Positions 1 to 8,383 of a stretch of 64,000 nt of DNA are shown piece by piece. Under the pieces are notes generated by a model that made no database searches, was not told the DNA's origin, and worked only from the letters and a program-made list of their open reading frames with translations. The DNA is from Palsa-504 sp963839095 (GTDB lineage: Bacteria > Actinomycetota > Actinomycetes > Streptosporangiales > Streptosporangiaceae). Position numbers and translations under genes: made by a program. Every line of letters begins with the position of its first letter. Within the stretch, counting starts at the first letter, position 1. The stretch lies in contig CAWIUF010000001.1 of assembly GCA_963839095.1 (NCBI GenBank), positions 124,001 to 188,000 on the forward strand, given 5' to 3'.

Positions 1-673
1 ACTCGATCGGGAACGCCCCGGTGTACGGGACCAGGCCATGGGTGGGCTTATGGCCGACCGTGCCGCACCACGAGCTGGGGATCCGCACCGAACCGCCCTG
101 GTCGCCGCCCACCGCGAGGTCGACTTCACCGGTCGCCACCAGGGCCGCGCTGCCGCTCGAGGACCCGCCGGTCGTCCTGTCCGTATCCCAGGGGTTCCGG
201 ACCGGCCCGGTGACCGAGGTGTGGCTGGCGCCGGAGAAGCACAGGTCCTCGCAGACGGCCTTGCCGGCGATGGTCGCCCCCGCCGCCAGCAGCCGGGTCA
301 CCACCGTCGCGTCCCGGCTGGGCAGGAAGCCTTCCAGGGTGTGCGAGCCGTTCATCATCGGCACCCCGGCGACCTCGATATTGTCCTTGATCGCGACCCG
401 GCGCCCGGCCAGCGGGCCGTCCGGGCGCTCCTGGATCTCGGTCTGCACGTACCAGGCGCCCAGCGGGTTCTCCGCGGCGCCGGGGCGCTTCCAGGTGCGG
501 CCGTCGGGCGGTTCGGGGGCGGATTGCGCGTACAGTTCCTCGACCGCGTCGTAGGAAGACAGCAGGCCGGCGACCAGGGGCTCGAACGAGCCGAGGTCCG
601 CGTCGTTCAGGTGCATCCCGTAGCCGCGGGCGATCGCGGCGAGCTCGTCTTTGCCGGGGGGACGGACAGCCAT
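1..673 (-). CDS. amidase-signature family hydrolase, N-terminal part (cut by window edge)
   Basis: This is the first ~224 residues of an amidase-signature enzyme, which hydrolyses carboxamide C-N bonds in the cytosol. The ATG at 673 starts the frame, and the gene runs off the left edge, so the C-terminal half is not seen. The family triad is present: Lys in AIKDN (residue ~96), the cis-Ser in the GGSSSGSAA stretch (~170), and the nucleophile Ser in GDQGGSVRIPSS (~195). No shift is visible. The neighbouring kinase reads the same way but is separated by ~100 bp, so an operon is uncertain. The substrate cannot be told; no GatB or GatC gene is nearby, which argues against a tRNA amidotransferase subunit. 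Confidence 0.9.
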   Translation of the reverse strand, partial: MAVRPPGKDELAAIARGYGMHLNDADLGSFEPLVAGLLSSYDAVEELYAQSAPEPPDGRTWKRPGAAENPLGAWYVQTEIQERPDGPLAGRRVAIKDNIEVAGVPMMNGSHTLEGFLPSRDATVVTRLLAAGATIAGKAVCEDLCFSGASHTSVTGPVRNPWDTDRTTGGSSSGSAALVATGEVDLAVGGDQGGSVRIPSSWCGTVGHKPTHGLVPYTGAFPIE

Positions 674-779
674 GCGTGACCTCCAAGACGACTCGGCGTC
701 CGCGGCGTTGCGGCCGCCATGATCTACAGTCAACTCCCCTGTCATGCCCCGATGGGGCAAACTCCCACACCCGGTCGGG

Positions 780-1997
780 CTAGTCTGGCTGGAGCTGGTA
801 GAGCTGGATCCGGCCGGACCGCGTGCGCTGGCTGGTGTAGGCGACCATCAGGGTCTCGCCGTCCGCGCTGAGGTCGACGGCGAGACCGCTGACGTCGCTC
901 GCCGGGCCGATCCAGGCGCGGGCGATGACCTTCAAGGTGTCGACCCGCATGAGCCAGGCCACCGCGTCGATGGCCACGCTGTAGCCAGCCAGGACCGCCC
1001 CGTCCGGGGTGAAGCCGGCCGCGGCGGCGGACGTCACGTCGGCTCCGCCGGGAAGCGCGGCCGTGGCCACGGTGCGCAGCGAGGTGGCGTCCAGCAGGTA
1101 CACGACACCGCCGGCGGTCTGGCCGTGGCCGACGAGGGCGAGCGTGCGGCCGTCCGGGGTGAACGTCAGCGAGTAGGCGTCCAGGTCCGGGACGCTCCGG
1201 CTCGTGATCAGGGCGAGGGTCGCCGCGTCGAGCAGGCAGACAGTGCCGCCCAGGGACCGGCTGCTCAGGTAACCGGGCGCGCCGCCGACGGCGAGGACCC
1301 GGCCGTCCGGGCGGTAGACCGGGCCGCCGGGGGCGCCCGGCGGGGCGGGGGCGCTCCTGACGGTTCGCAGCGTCGCCGCGTCCAGGAGCGACAGACCGGT
1401 GTCGGCGCTGATGGCCAGGCGGCCGCCGTCCGGGCTGAAGACGGCGCCGGCCAACGCGCGCGGGGCACGGGGGACGGCGGCCGAGGCGGTGAGGTTCAGC
1501 GCGGTCGAGCCGATGGCCTCGAGCCGCCAGAGCCGCATCGCGTCGGGCTGGCCGCCGGGGCCGGCGTCGATCAGGGAGCGGCCGTCCGGGCCGAAGACGA
1601 CCGCATGGGAGCCGTGTCCCAGGGCCATGCTCGCCGCGACGCGCAGGCCGGCCGCCTCGAGCAGCCAGACCTTCGCGCCGCCAGGGCCCGGCGTGCTGAA
1701 CGCGACCGCGCTCCCGTCGGGACTGAGTACCGCGCTATCCAGTCCCGGGTTGACCAGGCCGGACGGGCCGGGGACCAGGACGCGGCTGATCACCGCGCCG
1801 GATCGCGGTGAGTCCGCTGCCTGCGCGCCCCTCGATCCGGCCCGGCGTTCCGCGCTCCCGCTGGCCAGGAACTCAAGCGGGAACGCCGCCCCGGCCGCTG
1901 CCACGGCGGCCACTCCCCCGGCCAGCAGCAGCCGGCGCGGCACCGGGGCGCGGCGCTCCGGCCCGGCTGGCGGTGGGGCCGCTGGTACCGACGGCAC
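780..1997 (-). CDS. C-terminal membrane-anchor and WD40-like repeat half of the Ser/Thr kinase (separate frame)
   Basis: The frame opens with a Pro-rich linker, then a basic-flanked hydrophobic segment beginning RRLLLAGGVAAVA (residues ~21-45), then about seven repeats with the FSPDG/FTPDG signature of WD40-like beta-propellers (VLSPDG, VFGPDG, VFSPDG, FTPDG). In actinomycetes this arrangement is the usual extracytoplasmic half of a membrane Ser/Thr kinase. The kinase domain lies immediately upstream in another frame (1873-3012). The Pro-rich linker reads back continuously in this frame to about 2040, so a single-base shift near 2035-2080 probably splits one protein of about 740 residues. The GTG at 1997 may therefore not be a real start. 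The alternative is a separate membrane propeller protein. Confidence 0.7.
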   Translation of the reverse strand: MPSVPAAPPPAGPERRAPVPRRLLLAGGVAAVAAAGAAFPLEFLASGSAERRAGSRGAQAADSPRSGAVISRVLVPGPSGLVNPGLDSAVLSPDGSAVAFSTPGPGGAKVWLLEAAGLRVAASMALGHGSHAVVFGPDGRSLIDAGPGGQPDAMRLWRLEAIGSTALNLTASAAVPRAPRALAGAVFSPDGGRLAISADTGLSLLDAATLRTVRSAPAPPGAPGGPVYRPDGRVLAVGGAPGYLSSRSLGGTVCLLDAATLALITSRSVPDLDAYSLTFTPDGRTLALVGHGQTAGGVVYLLDATSLRTVATAALPGGADVTSAAAAGFTPDGAVLAGYSVAIDAVAWLMRVDTLKVIARAWIGPASDVSGLAVDLSADGETLMVAYTSQRTRSGRIQLYQLQPD

Positions 1998-3012
1998 AGC
2001 GGCCGGCCGTCCCGCAGGCTTCCGATCCGGACCATCGGCCCTCGTCGGCAGGCGCGCGGGCGGCAGCGGGGTCGCGGGCCGGGCGCGGGCGGGCCGCCAG
2101 GCCAGGTCCGGGGCCGAGGGTGGCGCAGCGCGAGATGATGTCGTCCAGGCCGGCCCGGGCGGCGGGGTCCTTGGCCAGGCAGGCCGTGATCAGGGGTACC
2201 AGCGGATCCGGCACGGCGGCCAGGTCGGGGTCCCCGTCCATGATGTCGCGGACGATGCCGGGCAGCGTGGTGGCCCGGAACGGCGGGGCGCCCGTCGCGG
2301 CGAAGGCCAGGACCGAGCCCAGGCTGAAGATGTCGCTGGCCGCGGTGATGTCGCCTTCCCGCATCTGCTCGGGCGACATGTACAGGCAGGTACCGAGCAT
2401 GTTGCCGGCCGTCGTCAAGGTGGCGGCGCCGACGGCCCGGGCGATGCCGAAGTCGATGATCCGCGCGCCGTCGGCCGCGAGCAGGACATTGCTCGGCTTC
2501 AGGTCACGGTGCACGAGACCGCAGGCATGGATCGCGGTGAGGCCCTCGGCCAGGTGCGCGCCGAGCCGGGCGACCGTGGCGATGCCGAGCGGGCCGCCGG
2601 TGTCGACCCGGTCCTGCAGCGACGGGGCCGCGATGTAGGCGGTCGCCATCCAGGGCCGCTCGGCCCGCGGATCGGCGTCCACCACCGGTACCGCGTGGAA
2701 TCCGCCGACCATACGGGCGGCGGCGATCTCGCGGGCGAACCGTTTCCTGAACGTGGGCTGCCGGGCGTACTCCGGCCGGATCAGCTTGACCGCGACCGGA
2801 CGCCCGGACCGGGACCGGCCGAGGAACACCTGACCCATTCCGCCCTCGCCGAGCAGGCCGGTCAGCTTGTAGCCGCCGACCCGCCGCGGGTCGCCCGGGC
2901 GCAACGGGCCGACCCGGCCAGGCCCCGCCCTGGTCGGTGCTGCCCTGGTCGGTGCTGTCCCCGTCTGCGCCGTCCGGGTATGTGATTGCACGGACCCACT
3001 CCCGCCGGCCAC
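1873..3012 (-). CDS. serine/threonine protein kinase, N-terminal kinase half
   Basis: This is a eukaryotic-like (Hanks-type) protein kinase that phosphorylates Ser/Thr on partner proteins. The start is a GTG at 3012. The order of motifs is canonical: Gly-rich loop GEGGMGQVF (~55), the ATP-anchoring Lys in VAVKLI (~75), catalytic HRDLKPSN (~168), DFG (~187) and GTCLYMSPEQ with the APE-equivalent Glu (~207). Residues after about 310 become Arg/Gly-rich and unlike the family, which marks the out-of-frame stretch. The true continuation is the membrane and propeller half at 780-1997. The upstream region has no obvious strong ribosome site. Confidence 0.88.
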   Translation of the reverse strand: MAGGSGSVQSHTRTAQTGTAPTRAAPTRAGPGRVGPLRPGDPRRVGGYKLTGLLGEGGMGQVFLGRSRSGRPVAVKLIRPEYARQPTFRKRFAREIAAARMVGGFHAVPVVDADPRAERPWMATAYIAAPSLQDRVDTGGPLGIATVARLGAHLAEGLTAIHACGLVHRDLKPSNVLLAADGARIIDFGIARAVGAATLTTAGNMLGTCLYMSPEQMREGDITAASDIFSLGSVLAFAATGAPPFRATTLPGIVRDIMDGDPDLAAVPDPLVPLITACLAKDPAARAGLDDIISRCATLGPGPGLAARPRPARDPAAARAPADEGRWSGSEACGTAGRCAVGTSGPTASRAGAPRPGAAPAAAGRGSGRRGSGRGGVPA

Positions 3013-3242
3013 TCAACAGAATCCCCTCGGTGTAATTATCACGGGTCGGCCGTGGCCGCGCTGTGACTTTCGGCGGGAGCGGGAACCCCACCCGTTCGGG
3101 TAAAAATCTTTGGTGTGGCAGGGGCGCGGACGGTGACGCGGGCTGCGGTCTGCCGCCGGTACGGGCCGCCGGATGTCGTGCCCGCGTCGAGGCGGGTCAG
3201 GTGAAGGGCGGAATTGTCGTGACCATGGCCTAGGGTGTCGGC

Positions 3243-3608
3243 ATGGCTGAGGCGGACGACGTACGCCGGATCGCGCTGGGACTGCCGCACGTCGAGGAGA
3301 TCGACAGCGATGGCTTCGACTTCCGGGTGGACGGCAAGGGGTTCGTCTGGTCCTACCCCGAGCGCCTGCCAGGGCAGCGGCGGGTCATCAGGACCGACAT
3401 CGCGGTGCTGTACGTGGGTGACGAGGCGGAGAAGCAGGCGCTGCTGCTGGGTGAGCCCTCCTTGTTCTTCACTACCCGCGGGTACGACGGGTGGCCGCTG
3501 GTGATGCTGCGGCTGGCGGAGGTGGACGCCGAGCGGCTGGCCGAGCTGGTGACCGATGCCTGGCTGATGCGCGCTCCCGCTGAGCTAGCGGCTGAGCTCG
3601 GCGGCTAG
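3243..3608 (+). CDS. MmcQ/YjbR family protein
   Basis: This 121-residue protein belongs to the MmcQ/YjbR family, a small cytosolic fold sometimes described as DNA-binding, with no settled biochemical role. The family pattern is visible: an N-terminal helix ending in ALGLPHVEE, a central beta-strand block (DGFDFRVDGKGFVW), and the C-terminal VMLRLAEVDAERLAELVTDAW with a Trp-Leu helix. The length is normal for the family. The next gene begins five bases after the stop, so the two are probably co-transcribed. Confidence 0.85.
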   Translation: MAEADDVRRIALGLPHVEEIDSDGFDFRVDGKGFVWSYPERLPGQRRVIRTDIAVLYVGDEAEKQALLLGEPSLFFTTRGYDGWPLVMLRLAEVDAERLAELVTDAWLMRAPAELAAELGG

Positions 3609-3612
3609 CGGC

Positions 3613-4065
3613 GTGCCGAGGCTGCTGGTCGTCCATCACACGCCGTCGCCCGCGGTGCAGGAGATGCTCGAGGCGGCGGTCAGCGGGGCGCGGACCGATG
3701 AGATCGAGGGCGTCGAGGTGGTCATCCGCCCGGCCCTGACGGCGGCGGTGGTGGACGTGCTGGAAGCCGACGCTTATCTGCTCGGGACGCCCGCCAATAT
3801 CGGCTATATGTCCGGTGCGCTCAAGCATTTCTTCGACGGGATCTACTATCCCTGCCTGGAGGCGACCCGGCGCAGGCCCTACGGGCTGTACGTGCACGGC
3901 GGCATGGACACCACCGGCGCGGTGCGCGCGGTCGAGTCGATCGCCGCCGGCCTGGCCTGGCGGGCCATCCGGCCGCCGGTCGTCGTCACCGGGCCGCCCG
4001 GCAAGCAGGACCTGGAAGCCTGCTGGGAACTTGGCGCGCTGCTGGCGGCCGAGGTGGCGTCTTAG
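3613..4065 (+). CDS. flavodoxin-like NADPH-dependent FMN reductase family protein
   Basis: This ~150-residue flavodoxin-fold protein probably binds FMN. The N-terminal LLVVHHTPSPAVQEML is the first beta strand and phosphate-binding turn. LLGTPANIGYMSGALKHFFDG is the characteristic second FMN loop (TPxNxGxxSGxLKxFxD) of the NADPH-dependent FMN reductase group. GLYVHGG (about residue 95) forms the third loop. The start is a GTG five bases after the MmcQ/YjbR stop, which suggests an operon. The electron partner is unknown. Confidence 0.85.
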   Translation: MPRLLVVHHTPSPAVQEMLEAAVSGARTDEIEGVEVVIRPALTAAVVDVLEADAYLLGTPANIGYMSGALKHFFDGIYYPCLEATRRRPYGLYVHGGMDTTGAVRAVESIAAGLAWRAIRPPVVVTGPPGKQDLEACWELGALLAAEVAS

Positions 4066-4100
4066 CTCCGACGCGCCTGGGCATCTGCCATGCTGGTCAG

Positions 4101-4671
4101 GTGGCGTTTCTTCCGGCCCCGGCGTCAGCGTGCTGGCAGCATCGTTCGGCCCGGTCGGGGTTCGAGGTCGCTTACTTCACGGTGACGCCGGATGGCGTGC
4201 GTATCGAGGGGACCACGGCGGCCGCCGAGGACGGCGAGGCCTGGGTGGTGAGCTACCTCATTCAGCTGGACGCGGGCTTGGGCCACGCGCAGCGCGCGTA
4301 TCACGGCCCGGTCGGTCACGGGATCGCGGGAGGCATTCCTCGAAACCGACGGGGCGGGGCACTGGCTCGTCGACGGCAGCGCCGCGCCTGCCCTGGATGG
4401 CTGCCTGGACGTCGACCTGGAGTCGTCGGCGATGACCAACGCGCTGCCGGTGCACCGGCTGAACCTGGAGGTCGGCGAGACGGCGGACGCTCCTGCTGCC
4501 TACGTTCGCGCGCTCGACCTGAGCGTCGGGCGGCTCGAGCAGGTCTACCGGCGGGACGCGCGGCAGCGGTACGAGTACTCCGCTCCTGCGTTCAGCTTCA
4601 CCGCCCTTCTCCGGTACGACGATTCCGGGCTGGTGACCGACTACCCGGGCATCGCCGTGCGGGCAGGCTGA
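4101..4671 (+). CDS. putative glycolipid-binding family protein (one frameshift)
   Basis: Read across one shift, this is a ~190-residue member of the putative glycolipid-binding family (mycobacterial Rv-type beta-clam proteins). The first frame gives SARSGFEVAYF and TVTPDGVRIEGTT. The second gives FLETDGAGHWLVDG, LDGCLDVDLESSAMTNALPVHRL and the closing DYPGIAVR, all typical of the family. An extra T near 4279 (GGGCTTGGGCC) separates the two. Removing it restores a continuous frame through GWATRSARITARSVTGSREAFLE. The start is a GTG at 4101. Ligand and role are not established for this family. Confidence 0.8.
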
Positions 4672-4826
4672 GCATGGCGACGCGTTTCACGGAGCTGACC
4701 GGGTGCCGGTGCTGGCGCTGGTGCGGGCCCGGGTGCTGCGGTCCTGCATCGGGGCGGTGCGCTCGCTGGAGGGGCTTCGTAGGGGCGGTCTTCGGTTGAC
4801 GCCCGGCCGCTTTTGGCCGGCGTGAA

Positions 4827-4884
4827 ATTCAGTGGTTGCTGCGCCCTACCCAAAAGAGAGGGTAGGACGCCACAACCACGGAAT
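4827..4884. repeat. 58-nt palindromic repeat, copy 1 (arms start ATTCAGTGGTTG)
   Basis: The left arm begins ATTCAGTGGTTG and ends CCTACCC. The right arm is GGGTAGG...CAACCAC.GAAT, separated by the loop AAAAGAGA, giving an almost perfect 25-bp stem. A second element with the same outer arms, length and loop size lies at 15842-15898. The two copies share the terminal ATTCAGTGGT but differ inside while keeping pairing. It sits downstream of the glycolipid-binding-type gene, so a terminator role is possible. Confidence 0.75.
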
Positions 4885-4911
4885 CGAAATGTTGCAGAGG
4901 GGGCGAGTGGG

Positions 4912-4961
4912 GTTGCTGGGGTGCGCCTCGGATGGGTTTGCTGGGGTGTGCCTCGGGTGGG
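4912..4961. repeat. tandem duplication of a 25-bp unit
   Basis: Two adjacent 25-bp units, each built around TTGCTGGGGTG.GCCTCGG, follow one another without a gap and differ at only a few positions. The unit lies 140-190 bases upstream of the secreted-protein start at 5099. It could be a duplicated regulator site or simple slippage. Confidence 0.6.
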
Positions 4962-5098
4962 ACGGGTGAGCCATCGGGAGGTTTTGGGGAGATGGTTACG
5001 GATTGGGATGAACCGGAATGCTTGTGTGAGCGTTCTGATGGGTGAGTGAATCGCCCGGGCGCCGGAAACCTTCGCGCGTTCTAGAAGGAGACCCAGGC

Positions 5099-5710
5099 GT
5101 GAGGCGAGATTCGGATACGAGTACCAGGCGGGAACCGCGCATCGGGCGGTTGTCGCGCACGTGGCTCATGGCCGCGGTGATCACGGGGGCGGTGGCGGTG
5201 CTGGCGCCGGGCGTGCACTACGCGACGGCCAGCCCTTCGGCTCCGGCCAGTTCGCCGGGTTCGGCTAGCCATCCCCAGGCCGCTACCCTGGCGGCCCAGA
5301 CCGGAGCGACCCAGACACCGACGCCGCAGGCGGGGGTGGCGGCTCAGGCGGCCGGGCCGGGGTGCCTGGGGGTTACCCCGGCGATCTTCCCGGCGCAGGG
5401 CTTCATCACCAACCCGAACCGGAGCCAGGGCGGCCACCTGTGGTGGCGGTTCGCGGGCGACGGCACCAGCGTGTGCATCGGCACGGTCGTGGAGTTCGTC
5501 CAGTACAACGCGACGGCGGCCAAGACCTGGCGGGTGATCGTCTACACCAGCCAGAACCCGGGCGGCGTGACCGTGGCCAAGCGGACGTTCACCCTCAACC
5601 GGGGCGACTACTTCTGGGGCTTCGGGGTGCACCGGGTCTTCTCGGGGCTTACCGCGGTGTGCCTGACCGCGGATGAGTCGTTCGGGATGTCCTGCGTGCA
5701 CTTCAGCTAG
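5099..5710 (+). CDS. secreted protein of unknown function
   Basis: I do not recognise this family. The GTG at 5099 is the best start because AGAAGGAG lies eight bases upstream; an in-frame GTG at 5042 has no such site. The first ~45 residues form a signal peptide: a basic stretch containing RREPRIGRLSR, a hydrophobic core WLMAAVITGAVAVLAPG and an ATA-SP cleavage-like site. A Ser/Pro/Ala/Gln linker follows (~45-100). The compact C-terminal domain (~105-203) has four Cys (GCLG, VCIG, VCLT, MSCVHF) that could form two disulfides, and many aromatics. It is monocistronic between a repeat-rich leader and a convergent ABC operon. Confidence 0.75.
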   Translation: MRRDSDTSTRREPRIGRLSRTWLMAAVITGAVAVLAPGVHYATASPSAPASSPGSASHPQAATLAAQTGATQTPTPQAGVAAQAAGPGCLGVTPAIFPAQGFITNPNRSQGGHLWWRFAGDGTSVCIGTVVEFVQYNATAAKTWRVIVYTSQNPGGVTVAKRTFTLNRGDYFWGFGVHRVFSGLTAVCLTADESFGMSCVHFS

Positions 5711-5745
5711 TCACCGGGCTGAGCCCCGTCCCCTTGTCTACGCGG

Positions 5746-6783
5746 TTACCGCGCGGGGGGTTCGTCGGCGAGCTGGGCGGGGGTTCCGGCGGGGCGCAGG
5801 CCGGCCAGGACCTCCTCGGCGCGGTGGCAGGCGGCCCGGCGGCCGGGGGCGACCTCACGGGACGGCGGCACCGTGACCCGGCAGACGTCGATGGCCAGCG
5901 GGCAGCGGGGGTGGAACGGGCAGCCGCCCGGGACCGTCCCGGCCGGCGGGTTATCGCCGGGCAGGATGATCCGGGACCGGCGGGACGCCCGGTCGACCTC
6001 CGGCACCGCCGAGCACAGGGCCAGCGTGTACGGGTGGGCCGGGCGGGCCAGCAGGTCGGCGGTGGGGCCGGCCTCGACGATCCGGCCCAGGTAGAGCACC
6101 GCCGTCTGCTCGCACAGCCCGGGCACGATCGCCAGGTTGTGGGTGATCAGCAGGTAGGTCAGCGCGCGTTCCTCGCGCAAGCGCCGGACCAGGGCGAGGA
6201 TGCGGGCCTGAGCGGTCACGTCGAGGGCGCTGGTCGGCTCGTCCAGGACGAGCAGCCGGGGCGAGACCGCGAGCGCGCGGGCGATCGCGACCCGCTGCCG
6301 CTGCCCGCCGGACAGCTGGTGCGGGTAGCGGGAGGCCAGCGCCGGGTCCAGCGCGGCCTCGGACAGCAGCTCGGCCACCCGGCCGGCGACGCCGCCGCGG
6401 GGCGCCAGTCCGTGCGAGGCCAGAACCTCGGCGATGGCGGCGCCGATCCGCATCCGCGGGTCGAGGCTGTTGTCCGCGTCCTGGAAGACGATCTGCGCCG
6501 CCCGCCGGTAGTCGCGCAGCCGCCGGCCGCGCAAGGCCAGCACGTCCTGCCCGTCGAACCGGACCGTGCCGCCCGCCGCGGGCACCAGCCGCAGGACGGC
6601 CCGGCCGGCGGTGGTCTTGCCCGACCCGCTCTCCCCGACCAGGGCCATGCCGAACGGGCCGCGTTCCAGCTCCAGCGACACTCCGTCGAGTGCGCGCACG
6701 GGCCCGAAGCTGACCTTGAGGTCCTGCACCGCGAGCAGGGGTCCCGCCGTCAGGGGCTGGCCGGTCAGGGGCTGGCCGGTCAC
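5746..6783 (-). CDS. oligopeptide/nickel-type ABC transporter ATP-binding protein (DppF-like)
   Basis: This is the second ATPase of a Dpp/Opp-type importer. Walker A is GESGSGKTT, the Q-loop is VFQDADNSLDP, the signature is LSGGQRQRVAIARAL, Walker B is LLVLDEPTSALD and the switch is THNLA. The C-terminal oligopeptide-ABC domain holds the Cys set CPFHPRCPLA...C...C expected of the family. The start GTG at 6783 overlaps the stop of the preceding ATPase by four bases (GTGA), implying coupled translation. Right after the start a 15-base unit is duplicated, giving TGQPLTGQPL. It is the last gene of the operon. Confidence 0.93.
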   Translation of the reverse strand: MTGQPLTGQPLTAGPLLAVQDLKVSFGPVRALDGVSLELERGPFGMALVGESGSGKTTAGRAVLRLVPAAGGTVRFDGQDVLALRGRRLRDYRRAAQIVFQDADNSLDPRMRIGAAIAEVLASHGLAPRGGVAGRVAELLSEAALDPALASRYPHQLSGGQRQRVAIARALAVSPRLLVLDEPTSALDVTAQARILALVRRLREERALTYLLITHNLAIVPGLCEQTAVLYLGRIVEAGPTADLLARPAHPYTLALCSAVPEVDRASRRSRIILPGDNPPAGTVPGGCPFHPRCPLAIDVCRVTVPPSREVAPGRRAACHRAEEVLAGLRPAGTPAQLADEPPAR

Positions 6784-7550
6784 GGGCGGACCTCCAGCCG
6801 GGGCACCGCGGCCAGCAGCTCGCGGGTGTACTCGTGCCGGGGCGCGACCGTGACCTGGCCGACCGGTCCCTGCTCCAGCACCTGCCCGGCGCGCATGACC
6901 GCGACCCGGTCGCACAGCTCGGCGATCACCGCCAGGTCGTGGCTGACGAACAAGATCGCCATCCCGCGGTCGTCCCGCAGCTCGCGCAGCAGCTCGAGCA
7001 CTTCGGCCTGCACGGTGACGTCCAGCGCGCTGGTCGGCTCGTCGGCCAGCAGCACCTCGGCGCGCAGGGCGAGGGCGAGGGCGATCGCCACCCGCTGCAG
7101 CTGCCCGCCGGACAGCTGGGAGGGGTAGCGGTGCAGCAGGTCCGGGGTGAGCAGGACACTGCGCATGGCCGCGTCGGCCCGCTCGCGGGCCTCGGCGGCC
7201 GAGAGCCCGTGCAGCCGCAGCGTCCGGGTCACGATCCGGCCCACCCGGTACACCGGGTTGAAGGCCAGCGCCGGGCTCTGGAAGATGGCCGCGATCCGGC
7301 GGCCGCGGATGGCCCGCAGCCCGGACCCGGACATCGCGATCAGCTGCTGGCCGTCCAGCCGGACCGAACCGGTGACCGTGGCGCCGGCGGTGCCGGCCAG
7401 CCCGAGCACGGCCAGGATCGTCATCGACTTGCCGGAGCCGCTCTCCCCGGCCAGGCCCACGATCTCGCCGGCGTCGACGTCCAGCTCCGCCACCGACGCG
7501 ACCGGCCGCCCGGCGAAGCTCACCTCCAGGTCACGGATCTCCAGCTTCAC
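6780..7550 (-). CDS. oligopeptide/nickel-type ABC transporter ATP-binding protein (DppD-like)
   Basis: This 256-residue ATPase partners with the DppF-like subunit in powering import. Walker A GESGSGKSMT, Q-loop IFQSPALAFNP, signature LSGGQLQRVAIALAL, Walker B VLLADEPTSALD and HDLAV are all present. It ends soon after the Walker B domain (EYTRELLAAVPRLEVRP), so it lacks the long C-terminal extension of many DppD proteins, as in short NikD-type subunits. The GTG start at 7550 overlaps the permease stop (GTGA), and the next gene overlaps its own stop in the same way. Confidence 0.93.
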   Translation of the reverse strand: MKLEIRDLEVSFAGRPVASVAELDVDAGEIVGLAGESGSGKSMTILAVLGLAGTAGATVTGSVRLDGQQLIAMSGSGLRAIRGRRIAAIFQSPALAFNPVYRVGRIVTRTLRLHGLSAAEARERADAAMRSVLLTPDLLHRYPSQLSGGQLQRVAIALALALRAEVLLADEPTSALDVTVQAEVLELLRELRDDRGMAILFVSHDLAVIAELCDRVAVMRAGQVLEQGPVGQVTVAPRHEYTRELLAAVPRLEVRP

Positions 7551-8383
7551 CGCACGATCACCCGCCGGGGGTCCAGCACGTCGCGCAGCCCGTCGCCGAG
7601 CAGGTTGAACGCCAGCGCGGTGAGCATGATGGCCAGGCCGGGATAGGTCACCAGCCACCACTGGGTGGTGAAGTAGTTCTCCCCCTCGGCCACCATCAGG
7701 CCCCAGTCCGGGGTGGGGTCCTGGGCGCCGAGGCCGAGGAAGGACAGCGCCGAGGCGGTCAGGATCACCCCGCCGAAGTCCAGCGACACCTGCACGATCA
7801 GCGGCGTGACCGAGTTGGGCAGCACGTGCCGGAGCAGGATCCGCCAGGTCGGGATGCCCAGCGCGCGGCAGGATTCCACGTAGGGACGCCCCGCCACCGA
7901 CGCGGCCTGGCCCCGGATCAGCCGGGCGTACCACGGCCACCAGGTGATCGCGATGGCGATCGTGAGGCTGGTCAGGCTGGGCGGCAGCACGGCGGCGAAG
8001 GCCAGCGAGAGCAGCAGCGAGGGGAAGGCGAGGAAGATGTCGGTGACCCGCATGATGACCTCGTCCGCCACGCCGCCGAAATAGCCCGCCACCACGCCCA
8101 GCGGCACGCCCACGACGCACGCGATCACCAGCACGAGCAGGGCGATCAGCGGTGATACGCGGGCGCCGTACAGGACCCGGGAAAAGACGTCGCGGCCGAC
8201 CTGGTCGGTGCCGAACAGGTGGTGCAGGGACGGGGCCTGCAGCGCGGCGACCGGGTTGGTGGCCGACCCGGCGTCGCCGGGGAACGGGGCGAGCAGCGGC
8301 GCGACCAGCGCGACGAGCACGATCAGCAGCGCGACCGCCCCGCCGGCGGTGATGAGCGGGCTGGACCGCAGCAGGCGCCTCAC
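7547..8383 (-). CDS. ABC transporter permease (DppC-like)
   Basis: This inner-membrane permease has about six hydrophobic segments. The DppC-type N-terminus is present (LITAGGAVALLIVLVALVAP then HLFGTDQVGRDVFSRVLYGAR). The EAA cytoplasmic loop reads ESCRALGIPTWRILLRHVLPN. It is 278 residues, usual for DppC. The GTG at 8383 overlaps the DppB-like stop by four bases. It pairs with the DppB-like subunit in the membrane pore. Confidence 0.93.
   Translation of the reverse strand: MRRLLRSSPLITAGGAVALLIVLVALVAPLLAPFPGDAGSATNPVAALQAPSLHHLFGTDQVGRDVFSRVLYGARVSPLIALLVLVIACVVGVPLGVVAGYFGGVADEVIMRVTDIFLAFPSLLLSLAFAAVLPPSLTSLTIAIAITWWPWYARLIRGQAASVAGRPYVESCRALGIPTWRILLRHVLPNSVTPLIVQVSLDFGGVILTASALSFLGLGAQDPTPDWGLMVAEGENYFTTQWWLVTYPGLAIMLTALAFNLLGDGLRDVLDPRRVIVR

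Larger units (their letters stand above)
4672..5098. other. 427-bp intergenic region holding a hairpin repeat and a 25-bp tandem duplication
   Basis: No protein-coding gene is supported here. The stretch contains a long palindrome (4827-4884) and a tandem 25-bp duplication (4912-4961), each listed separately. The remainder, up to the ribosome site AGAAGGAG before the GTG at 5099, looks like a promoter and leader region for the secreted protein. I recognise no riboswitch. Confidence 0.6.
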
